DNA of 64,000 nt from Marinobacter piscis (GCF_007671655.1 NZ_VCGX01000004.1:218743-282742); one strand, 5' to 3'. Shown: positions 7,715 through 16,432, numbered from the stretch's first letter. Notes: a model not told the origin generated them from the sequence alone. Made by a program: numbers and translations.

Positions 7715-9832
7715 ATGCCCCAGGCAAACGGATTGCAGTTCACCGCGTGCGTCGGTGAACTTCCCGAAGATGTTTTATCGGTTGTCAGCTTTGCACTGAC
7801 CGAAGGCCTTTCGGAGCTCTTTCATGGCCGCCTGAACCTGGCCAGCACCGACCCGGGTATTCAGGCATCCGACGTACTGGAACAACCGGTAGAGCTGGTG
7901 GTCTGGCAAGACGGCCTGCCGCTACGTCGCTTTACCGGTGTGGTGAACGAGTTTGCCCGGGGCGACACCGGCCATCGCCGCACCTATTACGAGCTGATCA
8001 TCCAGCCACCCCTGTGGCGCCTGGGGCTGATGCACAACAGCCGCATTTTCCAGAGGCAAACCACAGAGACTATTGTGCGAACCCTGCTGGAAGAGCGGGG
8101 CATTGTGGATTCCGTGTTTGCTCTCAAACGCCCGCCCCAGGAACGGGAGTACTGTGTACAGCACCGGGAAAGCGACCTGGCCTTTATAGAACGCCTGGCC
8201 GCAGAAGAAGGCTGGCACTACCGTTACCAGCACGGCAGCGTGGACGGCAAAGAACAGCCCGGTTTGATGATTGCCGACCACCACGGCGACGCACCCAGGC
8301 TGGAGCCTGTTGAGTACAACGGCAAAGCCGGCGGCAGCACCCAGCAACCTGCCGTATTCCGTTTCCGCTACGAAGAACGGGTTCGTGCTGCCTCGGTAGC
8401 CACCAAAGACTACACCTTCAAAAACCCGGCCTATGCGTTGATGCAAGAAAGCGCGGCCTCCGCTGATAACCAGCGGCAGGACTACCAGCACTTCGACTAC
8501 CCGGGCCGGTTTAAAGCCGACGCCAGCGGCCAGCCCTTTACCGAAGCGAAGCTGGATGCCCTCAGGAATGATGCCAGCACCGCCACCGGCGAAAGCAATC
8601 GCCCGGATTTCACCTGCGGCGCCAAAGTGGAACTCACCCACCACGACAGCGCACGATTGAACCGCGACTGGCTGTTAACCGCCGTCACCCACGTGGGCGA
8701 GCAACCCCAGGCACTGGCGGAAGAAGGCGGCACCCGCCCGACCACCTACCACAACCTGTTCAGTGCCGTTCCCGCCAACAAAACCTGGCGGCCCTTGTGC
8801 AAACACCGCCCCCTGATGGACGGCCCACAAATCGCCATAGTCACCGGCCCCGAGGGCGAAGAAATCCACTGCGATGAATACGGCCGCGTAAAGGCACGTT
8901 TCCCCTGGGATCGCTACTCTGAGAACAACGAACACAGCAGCGCCTGGCTGCGCGTAAGCCAGGGCTGGGCCGGCGGACAGTATGGGTTTATGGCCCTGCC
9001 CAGAATCGGCAACGAAGTGATTGTGTCCTTCCTCGATGGCGACCCGGATCAACCCATCATCACGGGCAGAACACACCACGCCACCAATACACCGCCCTAC
9101 CCGCTGCCCGAGCATAAAACCCGCACCACCCTGAAAACCCAAATCCACAAGGGCGAAGGCAGCAACGAACTACGGTTTGAAGACGAAGCCGATAAAGAAC
9201 AGATCTACGTTCACGCGCAAAAAGACCTGGATCTGCTCACCGAAAATAACCGAACCGAAGTCATCAAAAACGACAGCCACCTGTCCGTGGAAAACGACCG
9301 CTTCATCCAGGTGAAAGCCAACGACCACTCAACCGTAGACGGCGAACACCGGGAAAAGATCGGTGGCGACTACAGTCTGACGGTTAAGGGCAGCCACCAC
9401 AGCAAACTCGGCAAAGCCCAGCTTGTGGAGGCGGGAAATGAGATTCATCACAAAGCGGGTATGAAGATTGTGATTGAAGCAGGTGCCGAGATAACGCTCA
9501 AAGCCGGTGGCAGTTTTGTGAAGGTGGACCCCAGTGGCGTGACGATTTCCGGGCCGCTGGTGAGGATGAATTCCGGGGGTGGGCCGGGGAGTGGGAGCTC
9601 GATCTCTGCACAAGCACCGCAAACACCGATCATAGTTTCCACCGGTGAAACCGCTACCGGCAATGCCGATGCGCTGGCAATAGCCGAAACCCGGCCAGCA
9701 GCCACACCTCAGCCCAGCCCGATCTTTAAACTACGTGAAGCTGCTCGGACTGATGCTTTGTTAAGCAAACAATGTGGCAAACAACCTGATGGGCGGTGCG
9801 ACTTCAGCCCGTGCCCTTGTGAGGCTGGGTAA
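7715..9832 (+). CDS. vgrG: Type VI secretion system spike protein VgrG
   Basis: A 705-residue VgrG that forms the trimeric tip of the type VI secretion tube. The N-terminal part has the gp27-like fold (IFQRQTTETIVRTLLEERGI and QHRESDLAFIERLAAEEGWHY are diagnostic), followed at about 370-480 by the gp5 OB-fold region with GPEGEEIHCDEYGRVKARFP, SAWLRVSQGWAGGQYG, and PRIGNEVIVSFLDGDPDQP. A beta-helix needle rich in valine and glycine repeats follows (about 505-620). The extension after residue 630 is Ser/Thr/Ala-rich and ends in a short Cys-rich tail (KQCGKQPDGRCDFSPCPC) that might bind metal or the cargo. The stop codon overlaps the start of the DUF4123 gene by one base. No sheath, baseplate or Hcp genes are in the window, so this is an orphan cargo locus. 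Confidence 0.96.
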   Translation: MPQANGLQFTACVGELPEDVLSVVSFALTEGLSELFHGRLNLASTDPGIQASDVLEQPVELVVWQDGLPLRRFTGVVNEFARGDTGHRRTYYELIIQPPLWRLGLMHNSRIFQRQTTETIVRTLLEERGIVDSVFALKRPPQEREYCVQHRESDLAFIERLAAEEGWHYRYQHGSVDGKEQPGLMIADHHGDAPRLEPVEYNGKAGGSTQQPAVFRFRYEERVRAASVATKDYTFKNPAYALMQESAASADNQRQDYQHFDYPGRFKADASGQPFTEAKLDALRNDASTATGESNRPDFTCGAKVELTHHDSARLNRDWLLTAVTHVGEQPQALAEEGGTRPTTYHNLFSAVPANKTWRPLCKHRPLMDGPQIAIVTGPEGEEIHCDEYGRVKARFPWDRYSENNEHSSAWLRVSQGWAGGQYGFMALPRIGNEVIVSFLDGDPDQPIITGRTHHATNTPPYPLPEHKTRTTLKTQIHKGEGSNELRFEDEADKEQIYVHAQKDLDLLTENNRTEVIKNDSHLSVENDRFIQVKANDHSTVDGEHREKIGGDYSLTVKGSHHSKLGKAQLVEAGNEIHHKAGMKIVIEAGAEITLKAGGSFVKVDPSGVTISGPLVRMNSGGGPGSGSSISAQAPQTPIIVSTGETATGNADALAIAETRPAATPQPSPIFKLREAARTDALLSKQCGKQPDGRCDFSPCPCEAG

Positions 9833-10656
9833 TGATAGCGAAGCTGACGGGAACCCCAGAGCGCACTGAGCGGAACGTCTACGTACTGATAGATGGCGCT
9901 CAAATGGACGCACTAAAGTTAATATACAGCCACGACGACAGTCCAGAATTCGACCAACTCTATCGGGGCATGCCTCACCAATCAGCTCTGGAAGTGAGCC
10001 CCTGCATTGTTAAGCCTTCTGACACGAGCCGATTGTGGGCGGCAGAGCCTGTTTGGCGTTCGGCGGGGCTTGTGGTCGAAAGCAATGCAGATATGCAGAC
10101 CCTTGCAGATCACTTCAGAAGCCTGATCAGCGTACGGTTGCCCGACCAAACATTTGCTTATCTCCGATTCTATTCCCCCACCCGGGTCCACGGCCTGCTC
10201 TCTGCTTTTAATCCGAACGAGCGTGCTCAGTTCAGCGGCCCTGTGCTCAAATGGCGTTACTTTGACGCCACAACAGGCTGGAAATCAACGGCGATCCATA
10301 GCTCAGAACAGGCACAGGATTATGAAGCCAGAGAGGAAGGTTGGTTTCAGCTGACCGGAGAGCATATTGAAACGATCAGCGCCCACAAAGAGGCAAATTT
10401 TATCTGTGCTCTTGTTAATACTTGCGGACTGCCACTCACCCCGGAGAACGAGAGCCTGATGCGCACTTTGGTTGAGCGAGGGCGACACTTTGGTTTTCGC
10501 ACAGAGGCAGAGCTTGCCAGCTATGCCGAAATCGCAGCCTATCACCCAAAAGCAATTGACCAGCCCGGCGCAATGGCGATTTTGTCTGATCAAAAAAGTC
10601 CAGCTTATGAGCGGCTGGCAGCACTGGATAACTTTATGGCACAAGGAGGTGCCTGA
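9832..10656 (+). CDS. DUF4123 domain protein, probable type VI effector adaptor (Tap/TEC type)
   Basis: A 274-residue soluble protein. The N-terminal 150 residues match the DUF4123 pattern: NVYVLIDGAQMDALKLIY at the start, a central DTSRLWAAEPVWRSAGLVVES, and LPDQTFAYLRFYSPTRVHGLL, the conserved R-x-Y/F-D/S-P segment. DUF4123 proteins are chaperone-adaptors that load a cargo effector onto its cognate VgrG and are normally encoded between the two. That is the order here, with one-base overlaps on both sides (TAATG at 9830, TGATG at 10654). The C-terminal 110 residues, beginning near GWFQLTGEHIETI, are probably the cargo-specific part. Base composition drops relative to vgrG, in keeping with an exchangeable cargo module. 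Confidence 0.85.
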   Translation: MIAKLTGTPERTERNVYVLIDGAQMDALKLIYSHDDSPEFDQLYRGMPHQSALEVSPCIVKPSDTSRLWAAEPVWRSAGLVVESNADMQTLADHFRSLISVRLPDQTFAYLRFYSPTRVHGLLSAFNPNERAQFSGPVLKWRYFDATTGWKSTAIHSSEQAQDYEAREEGWFQLTGEHIETISAHKEANFICALVNTCGLPLTPENESLMRTLVERGRHFGFRTEAELASYAEIAAYHPKAIDQPGAMAILSDQKSPAYERLAALDNFMAQGGA

Positions 10657-12767
10657 TGCCGACTAACTACGAAGTCATATCCGGAGATACGTTAGGTGCT
10701 ATTGCCGAACGACACGACGCAACTGTCACACGTCTGCTTCGCCTCAATCCCGCTATAGAAAATCCTGACCAAATTTATCCAGGACAAATCCTTGCTGTAC
10801 CTGCCGCCAATGAGGTTATCACTTCCTCAACAGAACCTGACGACGTTATTTGCAAGGCATCCTGTGAAGATGAAATTGTAGAGATTGTTCACGAAACCGG
10901 CAGCAACGAAATCATCTTCCTGACACAGGCAGAAGCTGAGGAACTGGCCAGAGAAGAAAATACGATTTGTGGCCCCATCGAGGCGTTCTATAAAGATCTC
11001 GAAAACTTGTCTGGCGGAGAACCTGACTCAGAAGACCGGCCGAAAGAAGCAGAAGGAAGTCTGAAATCTGAAGTTCAGGAACGTAAACAGGCTCTGGTCG
11101 ACGACCTGGTGGCCAAAGGCGCCATATCAAACGACATGCAATCTATCCCCAGATTAACGGAGATCAAACGGCTATCCGGCAAAAAGCACCGTAGCTACGT
11201 GCGTTCCGATAAAATGAAGAATCACCCGAGGCGGTACAGCATTGCATCCCGGGATAAAGCACGCAGCAAAGGCTGGCTAACGTCGGACGGTATCAATGGT
11301 AAAAAACTGGCTGAGGCGATAGAGAGCGAATTCAAGGTCCAGGTAAAGCTCGATCTGGGAAGCCCAGATCCTGAAGGCGCGATGATGCAGGTGCTTAATC
11401 AGTTTTACGATGAGGCCGAATGGTCGGTGTGGGGTAAAAGCCAAAAGCAAAAAGTTGCTGAGACAGGTTTTGATGCCTCTGCGGAGGCGCTGTTTATGCG
11501 TTTTGCAGCAGGGGCGAGTGGGTTTGCCGAATTTAATCCTAAAAATGGAAAGGTTCACGTCCAGGCAAAGGCTGAGGCTCAGTACACTCTGGCAGAAGGG
11601 AAGTTAACCGTTGAGCAGTCATTTCCCACAAGCAACAAGAGTGCAATTCGCATCTACTACCGGGTTGGTGGCTGGGATGGCGAACGCAAATATGCATCCC
11701 TCGGCCACTTCCAGGCAAACCTGGGCATTACAGCTTCAGGTTTTGCCGGGGCATCTGCGGTAATCGCTGCGAACGTTCACGTGGATAGTAGCGAAGGCCT
11801 TCCAAAATTAAATGGTATAGCTGCACGCAAAAAAGGGCAAAGTGCCAATTTTGAAGGTGGTGCTTTCGCTGGAGTTCGCGCCGGTTGCGAAGTGACCGGA
11901 GAGCTGCGCTGGAAAGATGTCCTGGCACCTGCGAAAGAATGGGACACGTTATGCAAGATTGGGAAGAAGGTGGAAGTTGCGGCAGGAGCAGCTGCGGAGT
12001 TTGAAGTTCGACTAATATTCAGTGATCAGACAGGCAAGTTTTATTTTAATTGTCATGCAGGTCTAGTTCTGGGAGTTGGCCCATCAGGTGGTTTTTTACT
12101 GGAAGTAGAGACCAACAAAATCATCAAAATGTTGCACTTTGTGTATAACGCTCTGCTGGATGTGGACTTCAGGTACCTGGAGCTGTTTGATAGGGATTCG
12201 GAAACCTTTGTATGGTACCAGCGTCTTAGTTTATTTGCCTTGAGCAAAGGCATCTCAAGTATTGCCGCTGCTCAGGAGTTTGCAAGCAGCTCAATAGACA
12301 CACTCATCGGTTACGTCGACAGGTTCTTTGTTGGCCGCCAGCGCGAGCAACAAGGGACGGAGCTGGCTCAGAACGTAATTGAGGATCTTAAGCTGCAAGA
12401 AAACGCTGTACTCCTGCATTCACCGCCTGAAGTTAAAGGCACAGTGCTAGATAACATTCTCTATGATTGGTGGCTAACACCAGATATATGGAGCAGTAAC
12501 GATATAAAAGTACAAGCCGTAAACCAGATACTCCAAACATTTCAGAGTTGGCGTGACTTTGAGGAAACTGTTCTTCGCATGAACCCTCATGGCACCTCAA
12601 GGCCTGAGGAGTTTCAGGAAAACCTTGACCGTTTGTTCGAGTTTATTGGTAAACGCAAAGCTGATCAGCGGCTGTTTATACACCAATTACAAGGCGTGGT
12701 TGCGATATCCGGCCGTCCTGTGAAACTTGACCCCTTTAAAGCCTGCAAGACCTGTGGAATCGCTTAA
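10656..12767 (+). CDS. LysM-domain protein, putative type VI secretion effector of unknown activity
   Basis: A 703-residue protein with an N-terminal LysM module (about 4-47: YEVISGDTLGAIAERHDA ... LNPAIENPDQIYPGQILAV), then an acidic, helical stretch (about 60-150), a basic segment (KKHRSYVRSDKMKNHPRRY) and a long region with alternating Gly/Ala-rich, hydrophobic strands (for example GHFQANLGITASGFAGASAV and FNCHAGLVLGVGPSGGFLLE). No hydrolase, nuclease or lipase motif is visible. The Gly/Ala-rich patches could be membrane-active, but that is conjecture. Position directly after VgrG and the DUF4123 adaptor is the main reason to call it the cargo. The C-terminus ends in KACKTCGIA. Lower GC and codon use unlike the neighbouring core genes suggest transfer. 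Confidence 0.72.
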   Translation: MPTNYEVISGDTLGAIAERHDATVTRLLRLNPAIENPDQIYPGQILAVPAANEVITSSTEPDDVICKASCEDEIVEIVHETGSNEIIFLTQAEAEELAREENTICGPIEAFYKDLENLSGGEPDSEDRPKEAEGSLKSEVQERKQALVDDLVAKGAISNDMQSIPRLTEIKRLSGKKHRSYVRSDKMKNHPRRYSIASRDKARSKGWLTSDGINGKKLAEAIESEFKVQVKLDLGSPDPEGAMMQVLNQFYDEAEWSVWGKSQKQKVAETGFDASAEALFMRFAAGASGFAEFNPKNGKVHVQAKAEAQYTLAEGKLTVEQSFPTSNKSAIRIYYRVGGWDGERKYASLGHFQANLGITASGFAGASAVIAANVHVDSSEGLPKLNGIAARKKGQSANFEGGAFAGVRAGCEVTGELRWKDVLAPAKEWDTLCKIGKKVEVAAGAAAEFEVRLIFSDQTGKFYFNCHAGLVLGVGPSGGFLLEVETNKIIKMLHFVYNALLDVDFRYLELFDRDSETFVWYQRLSLFALSKGISSIAAAQEFASSSIDTLIGYVDRFFVGRQREQQGTELAQNVIEDLKLQENAVLLHSPPEVKGTVLDNILYDWWLTPDIWSSNDIKVQAVNQILQTFQSWRDFEETVLRMNPHGTSRPEEFQENLDRLFEFIGKRKADQRLFIHQLQGVVAISGRPVKLDPFKACKTCGIA

Positions 12768-12780
12768 CCGGAGTGTATTG

Positions 12781-13740
12781 ATGTTAAAAGTTGTCCGAAT
12801 CCGTGCCGTGTGGTTGTTTACAGTACCAGCGCTGACTGCAGGATGCGGTGGACTGTTAAACGGTAAGGTTGAGTCTGAGGCTGCGCAGAAAATAGCAACA
12901 CAAGCCATTGAAAATCAGGTATTTGTCAAAGGCGGTAAATTTATACTTGGAGATGTGGGCCGCCCAAATGGTTCACCGTATGTGACGCTCACGGCCTTCA
13001 GCCGCCCAGCCGTTGAAGTCAGTATCGATAGTTATTCCATTTCTCGTTACGAGACTACATGGGAGGAAATGAGCGTCTACTATGAAGCGCTTGACCGCAC
13101 CCATCTGTATGCAGACGACTTCATCTTTAAGAAGTATATAAAAGCAACGGACGATCCTTTATCACCCAATTACTATCGCAAGCCCGCTCGAGCCCCCAAT
13201 TACGGAGAGGCGGAAGGCTATTGCGCCTGGTTGGCGGAGCAAACCGGGCTGCCGTTTGCACTCCCTACTGAAGCACAGTGGGAATATGCGGCCCGTAGTC
13301 GCGGAAAGAATGTTCCCTACGCGACTGACTCTGGCACTATTGAAAAAGATCCATATCTGCGTCGACCAAAGGAATATGTAGACCCATCAATCCCGCCGTC
13401 AGGTAATACCCTGATGCACTCATCGGTTAAGTTCGAGCGTCGCTCAGTAGGCAGTTATCCCCCCAACTCCATCGGCCTCTACGACATGACTGGGAACGTG
13501 GCCGAGTGGACGCGAGACTGGTTCCAGGAAGACTTCTACGAACACGCACCTGAAAATAACCCTAGTGGCCCAGCAAAGCCAAGCAATCAGGATAAACCCG
13601 AAAAAACCGTTAGAGACTGGGCAGGCCGTGGAGATCACATGGGCGGAGGCGGAACCGTATTTGCCAGAGCAGGCGCGCATATCGAAAGTTCGGGCAACGG
13701 CTTCCGCTGCGTTGTTAACAGCCCTGAACCGGTGAACTAA
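12781..13740 (+). CDS. SUMF1/formylglycine-generating-enzyme-fold lipoprotein, candidate immunity or accessory protein
   Basis: A 319-residue lipoprotein. The chosen ATG (12781) has CGGAG just upstream and gives a signal peptide with lipobox LTAGC (Cys at about residue 22); an earlier in-frame ATG at 12727 lies inside the previous gene. The mature part is a SUMF1 domain: FVKGGKFILGDVG, ISRYETTWEEMSVYYEA, AEGYCAWLAEQTGLPFALPT, EAQWEYAARSRG, PPNSIGLYDMTGNVAEWTRDW and the terminal SGNGFRCVV. These are the structural signatures of the fold; no sulfatase substrate gene is nearby and the copper-binding cysteine pair of true formylglycine generators is not obvious. It sits 13 bases after the putative effector. 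SUMF1-fold proteins occur at several type VI loci, so an immunity or periplasmic role is reasonable but inferred. Confidence 0.82.
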   Translation: MLKVVRIRAVWLFTVPALTAGCGGLLNGKVESEAAQKIATQAIENQVFVKGGKFILGDVGRPNGSPYVTLTAFSRPAVEVSIDSYSISRYETTWEEMSVYYEALDRTHLYADDFIFKKYIKATDDPLSPNYYRKPARAPNYGEAEGYCAWLAEQTGLPFALPTEAQWEYAARSRGKNVPYATDSGTIEKDPYLRRPKEYVDPSIPPSGNTLMHSSVKFERRSVGSYPPNSIGLYDMTGNVAEWTRDWFQEDFYEHAPENNPSGPAKPSNQDKPEKTVRDWAGRGDHMGGGGTVFARAGAHIESSGNGFRCVVNSPEPVN

Positions 13741-13742
13741 CT

Positions 13743-14000
13743 TTGGTTATACGGAAGTTTGGTCGTTTCCGGAAAGCTATCTGCTTTTCGGCTCTAGTAA
13801 TAGTCGCCTCAGGGTGCAATAGCTATGTTCTAGCTAGCGAAGGAATACCGACAGGATGGACGTAGTAAGGAGATACTGGAGTAGATCAAAGAAGCGCAAG
13901 CAAAATCTGAGGAATTGCTGGTCGACACTCCGATCCTTCACTACCCCCCCAATTTAGGGATAGAGCAAAAACTACACCAACCCTCATCTAAAACAAGTTT
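13743..14000 (+). pseudogene. Decayed small lipoprotein gene (frameshift plus internal stop)
   Basis: From a TTG at 13743 a 40-codon frame reads as a lipoprotein signal peptide with basic start (VIRKFGRFRK), hydrophobic core (FSALVIV) and lipobox VASGC, then stops at 13863-13865. The +1 frame carries on from about 13838 with a charged, helix-like peptide (KEYRQDGRSKEILE, a TAG at about 13878, then IKEAQAKSEELLVDTPILH). One frameshift and one CAG-to-TAG change would join the pieces into a lipoprotein of about 85 residues. It lies directly after the SUMF1 lipoprotein gene, so it may be a dead remnant of the type VI cargo module. A short genuine 40-residue lipopeptide is the alternative reading. 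Confidence 0.45.
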
Positions 14001-14014
14001 TCAAGGAGGAAAAC

Positions 14015-14335
14015 ATGCACACTTCAAACCTTAACCACTCCAGCCAAAAGAACCGCCTGATAACCCTGGTTCTGGCAATGTTCCTCGGAATCTTCGGTGT
14101 CGACCGCTTCTACCTCGGCAAGTGGAAATCCGGTATCGCCAAGGGCCTTACCATTGGAGGCCTTGGCTTCTGGTGGTTCATCGATGGCGTGTTGGTTTTG
14201 ACTGACGCATTCCTGCACTCTCTCGGAAAAGACACCGGCTTTGTCAAAGATGCGCGCGGCCAGGATCTGCGTCTTGGGCTCTCAATGTATCGCTTCAAAA
14301 ACGGCCGTATTCAGCGCGACTGGTTCTCCAACTGA
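14015..14335 (+). CDS. TM2 domain-containing membrane protein
   Basis: A 106-residue inner-membrane protein with a clear TM2 domain (about 12-66): a first helix (ITLVLAMFLGIFGVDRFYLG) with the conserved GxxGxDRFYLG turn, then a second helix (LTIGGLGFWWFIDGVLVLTD) with the typical G-x-W-x-x-D ending. TM2 proteins are of unknown function in bacteria. The ribosome binding site CAAGGAGGA is strong and 6 to 8 bases before the ATG. The gene follows the type VI cargo module but shows no feature that ties it to secretion. Confidence 0.85.
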   Translation: MHTSNLNHSSQKNRLITLVLAMFLGIFGVDRFYLGKWKSGIAKGLTIGGLGFWWFIDGVLVLTDAFLHSLGKDTGFVKDARGQDLRLGLSMYRFKNGRIQRDWFSN

Positions 14336-14357
14336 ATTATGGATTTATAACCGGGAC

Positions 14358-14394
14358 CAGCAATAAAGCATAATCTCGATATCTTTTATTGCTG
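14358..14394. repeat. Inverted repeat, possible terminator after the TM2 gene
   Basis: A perfect 10-base inverted repeat, CAGCAATAAA at 14358-14367 and TTTATTGCTG at 14385-14394, with a 17-base loop. It lies 20 bases after the TM2 stop codon. The stem is AT-rich and lacks a T tract, so it is a weak terminator candidate; a protein-binding site is also possible. Confidence 0.4.
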
Positions 14395-14488
14395 TTGGGT
14401 ATAGGGCTTATTTATTCAGCTGTGGGAGGAGATGTTCTGTTCGCGCTAGACTGGTGAGTATGAACAGTCGAATGGCGCGGGTGATCCT

Positions 14489-15610
14489 TTGAAAAAGCTA
14501 CTCCTGATTTGTGCAATGGCCGCGCTGATGGCAGTGATCATCAGTACTGTAGCCCAACCGGTTCCCATTGAGCATAAGCTGATTAACATTCATGCCGATG
14601 ATGTGCTCGATGATTTTCCTGGCATAAAGCAGGAGCCTGTTGAGATCCAGGCGATACTGCTGGATATGTCCGATGATCCCCTTCTGCTGCTGAAGGCTCA
14701 GGCTGCATTCGTGCGTTATCCCGACATGGCCCGGTCCCTGTTTCCGCTTTATGCGTCCAGGCCGGAGTTTCGGGATGTTCTGAGGCGCTATGGTGAGGAC
14801 ATTCTGCCTCCCATCCAGCATTTTGTTCGCCAACCCATCAGTACCATTGAATGGATGAACAAGGCATCCCGTCAGTATCAGGCGGCCAAACGCCTCTTTA
14901 CTGACACGCCGGAAGAGTCAGGCAGTGAAACTTCACCCTCGGATAAACGCGAAAAACTGTCACCTGAAGAACGCGGCTGGTACGCGGTCAACTTTATTCA
15001 GAGCGAAGGCCATGACTTTCTGGGCCAGTTCATTGTAGATGAACAAGGTGCTACGCAATGGATAGCGACCGAGCGGGTACTGGAAGGCGTGAACCAGTTC
15101 TTCGCCAGTGGCATTCGTAACCTGGAAACCCGTTACCGCTCCGGCGAGACCATCGGCGCAGGGGATGTGGGCTGGGCGTCGGTGGATGTGCTGATATTTG
15201 CGAGTGCTGCAAAGGTGCTCCGTGCTGGGCGTACCGCAGCAGTTGCCACCAAAGGAGCCAGCCGGGGCACTCGCTCGGCGGCTCTGGCCGCACGGGTTAC
15301 ACGCAGTGGGAAAATGGTTCTGCGCAGCGCCCGCTATGCGAAATGGCCGCTGGTAGTTGGAGCCGGCTACCTGGTGATCACACACCCGAGTATCATCAAC
15401 GATGTGTTTGCAGGTGTCGCGGATGTTCTGGGTTACGCCCCGATTCTGGTGCAGTTCGTGGGCTGGCTGCTGTTGTTGATCCCTGCATTTTATATTGGGA
15501 GCTGGTTATTGTGGCTGCTGGCGCCCGTACTGCTGATGCTACTGCGCGCCATGAGCCATGGGATCGCTGTTGTGAGTGGTCGTAACCGCCTCCTCTTTCA
15601 TCGTCACTAA
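14489..15610 (+). CDS. Unknown membrane protein with N-terminal signal and C-terminal transmembrane helices
   Basis: A 373-residue protein not recognised as any family. A TTG start (14489) gives a plausible signal peptide or anchor (KKLLLICAMAALMAVIISTVA); the first in-frame ATG (14517) would remove the basic n-region, which is why TTG is preferred despite a weak ribosome binding site. Residues 30-145 look soluble and helical, 146-165 are charged and disordered, 165-250 contain a segment ending in WASVDVLIFASAAKVLRAG, and the C-terminus has two or three hydrophobic helices (WPLVVGAGYLVITH, ILVQFVGWLLLLIPAFYIG, LLWLLAPVLLMLL). Most of the protein would be periplasmic or lie along the membrane. 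It is convergent with the MgtC-like gene. Confidence 0.6.
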   Translation: MKKLLLICAMAALMAVIISTVAQPVPIEHKLINIHADDVLDDFPGIKQEPVEIQAILLDMSDDPLLLLKAQAAFVRYPDMARSLFPLYASRPEFRDVLRRYGEDILPPIQHFVRQPISTIEWMNKASRQYQAAKRLFTDTPEESGSETSPSDKREKLSPEERGWYAVNFIQSEGHDFLGQFIVDEQGATQWIATERVLEGVNQFFASGIRNLETRYRSGETIGAGDVGWASVDVLIFASAAKVLRAGRTAAVATKGASRGTRSAALAARVTRSGKMVLRSARYAKWPLVVGAGYLVITHPSIINDVFAGVADVLGYAPILVQFVGWLLLLIPAFYIGSWLLWLLAPVLLMLLRAMSHGIAVVSGRNRLLFHRH

Positions 15611-15617
15611 AACGGCG

Positions 15618-16307
15618 TTAACTCCACCCCACTTCATCAAACCGTGTATCTGCCTGAAAACGTCCGAACAATTCCATATCACGTTCGTTTTTGTTGAGCC
15701 GCAGAACCAGCGTTGCCTGACAGCTTTCGGCTTTTGGCTGGCGAGAGACGCTGTGGTTCTTTATTTTTACCCCTTGCTCCTCAAGCATGCTGGTTATCTC
15801 TGCCAGCAGGTCAAAGCTGCCCGTCCATTTCAGCTCCAGTGACGCATACCGGTCGCCTCTGAAGGGCAGTCGGTGCAACACGTAAAGCGCAATCAGCACC
15901 AGAGACGTCACCGCAATCGCAATCACATACTCACCAAGCCCGACCGTTACCCCAATGGCAGCAACCGACCAGATAGAGGCAGCCGTGGTCAAGCCCCGAA
16001 CGAAATCCTGGCTCTTAACAATCGTGCCAGCGCCCAGAAAACCAATCCCGGTAATAACACCCGCAGCCGCCCGCGCCGGGTCCAGGCGGATAACAGAGTC
16101 TGCATCAACACTGAATTCGGATGACAGCTTCTGGAAGGCCACAATCACGGCTGCAGAGCCGAGACAAACCAAGATATTGGTTCTCAGGCCAGCTTCCCGA
16201 CCCCGCGACTGGCGTTCCATGCCAACCAGGCCGCCTAGGATCATGGCAACCAGCAGGCGCAGCAAAAAAACTCCATCCTGGGCAATCATTTCTAAAAAAT
16301 GACCCAC
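15618..16307 (-). CDS. MgtC/SapB family membrane protein
   Basis: A 229-residue inner-membrane protein. Its N-terminal 140 residues hold the MgtC/SapB pattern: LLRLLVAMILGGLVGMERQ, GREAGLRTNILVCLGSAAV, DPARAAAGVITGIGFLGAGTI, and RGLTTAASIWSVAAIGVTVG with five hydrophobic helices. The C-terminal 80 residues form a soluble ACT-like region. MgtC proteins act in low-magnesium adaptation and, in pathogens, inhibit F1Fo ATP synthase; the role in free-living bacteria is unclear. A GTG at 16307 has GGGGGAG five bases upstream and is preferred over the ATG at 16289 (no good binding site) or the more distant ATG at 16391. Confidence 0.85.
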   Translation of the reverse strand: MGHFLEMIAQDGVFLLRLLVAMILGGLVGMERQSRGREAGLRTNILVCLGSAAVIVAFQKLSSEFSVDADSVIRLDPARAAAGVITGIGFLGAGTIVKSQDFVRGLTTAASIWSVAAIGVTVGLGEYVIAIAVTSLVLIALYVLHRLPFRGDRYASLELKWTGSFDLLAEITSMLEEQGVKIKNHSVSRQPKAESCQATLVLRLNKNERDMELFGRFQADTRFDEVGWS

Positions 16308-16356
16308 TAATCTCCCCCTAAAGCCATTCCCGGCGACTGACGTTTCGTGACTCAGG

Positions 16357-16362
16357 TATAAT
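16357..16362 (+). promoter_or_regulatory. Perfect -10 box, likely promoter of the DUF72 gene
   Basis: TATAAT preceded by CAGG and followed by GCCCC, about 70 bases upstream of the DUF72 start and between the divergent MgtC-like and DUF72 genes. A -35 match about 17 bases upstream is poor, so this may depend on an activator or an extended -10. Confidence 0.4.
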
Positions 16363-16432
16363 GCCCCATCCATCAACAGAACGGCAATCAAACGTCTGCC
16401 AACAGACCGCCAAATCGCAACAGCGTGGACTC

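Noticed and set aside
7922..8644. Open frame of 240 codons on the minus strand within vgrG
   Set aside because: Antisense to strongly supported vgrG coding sequence; no independent ribosome binding site or domain.
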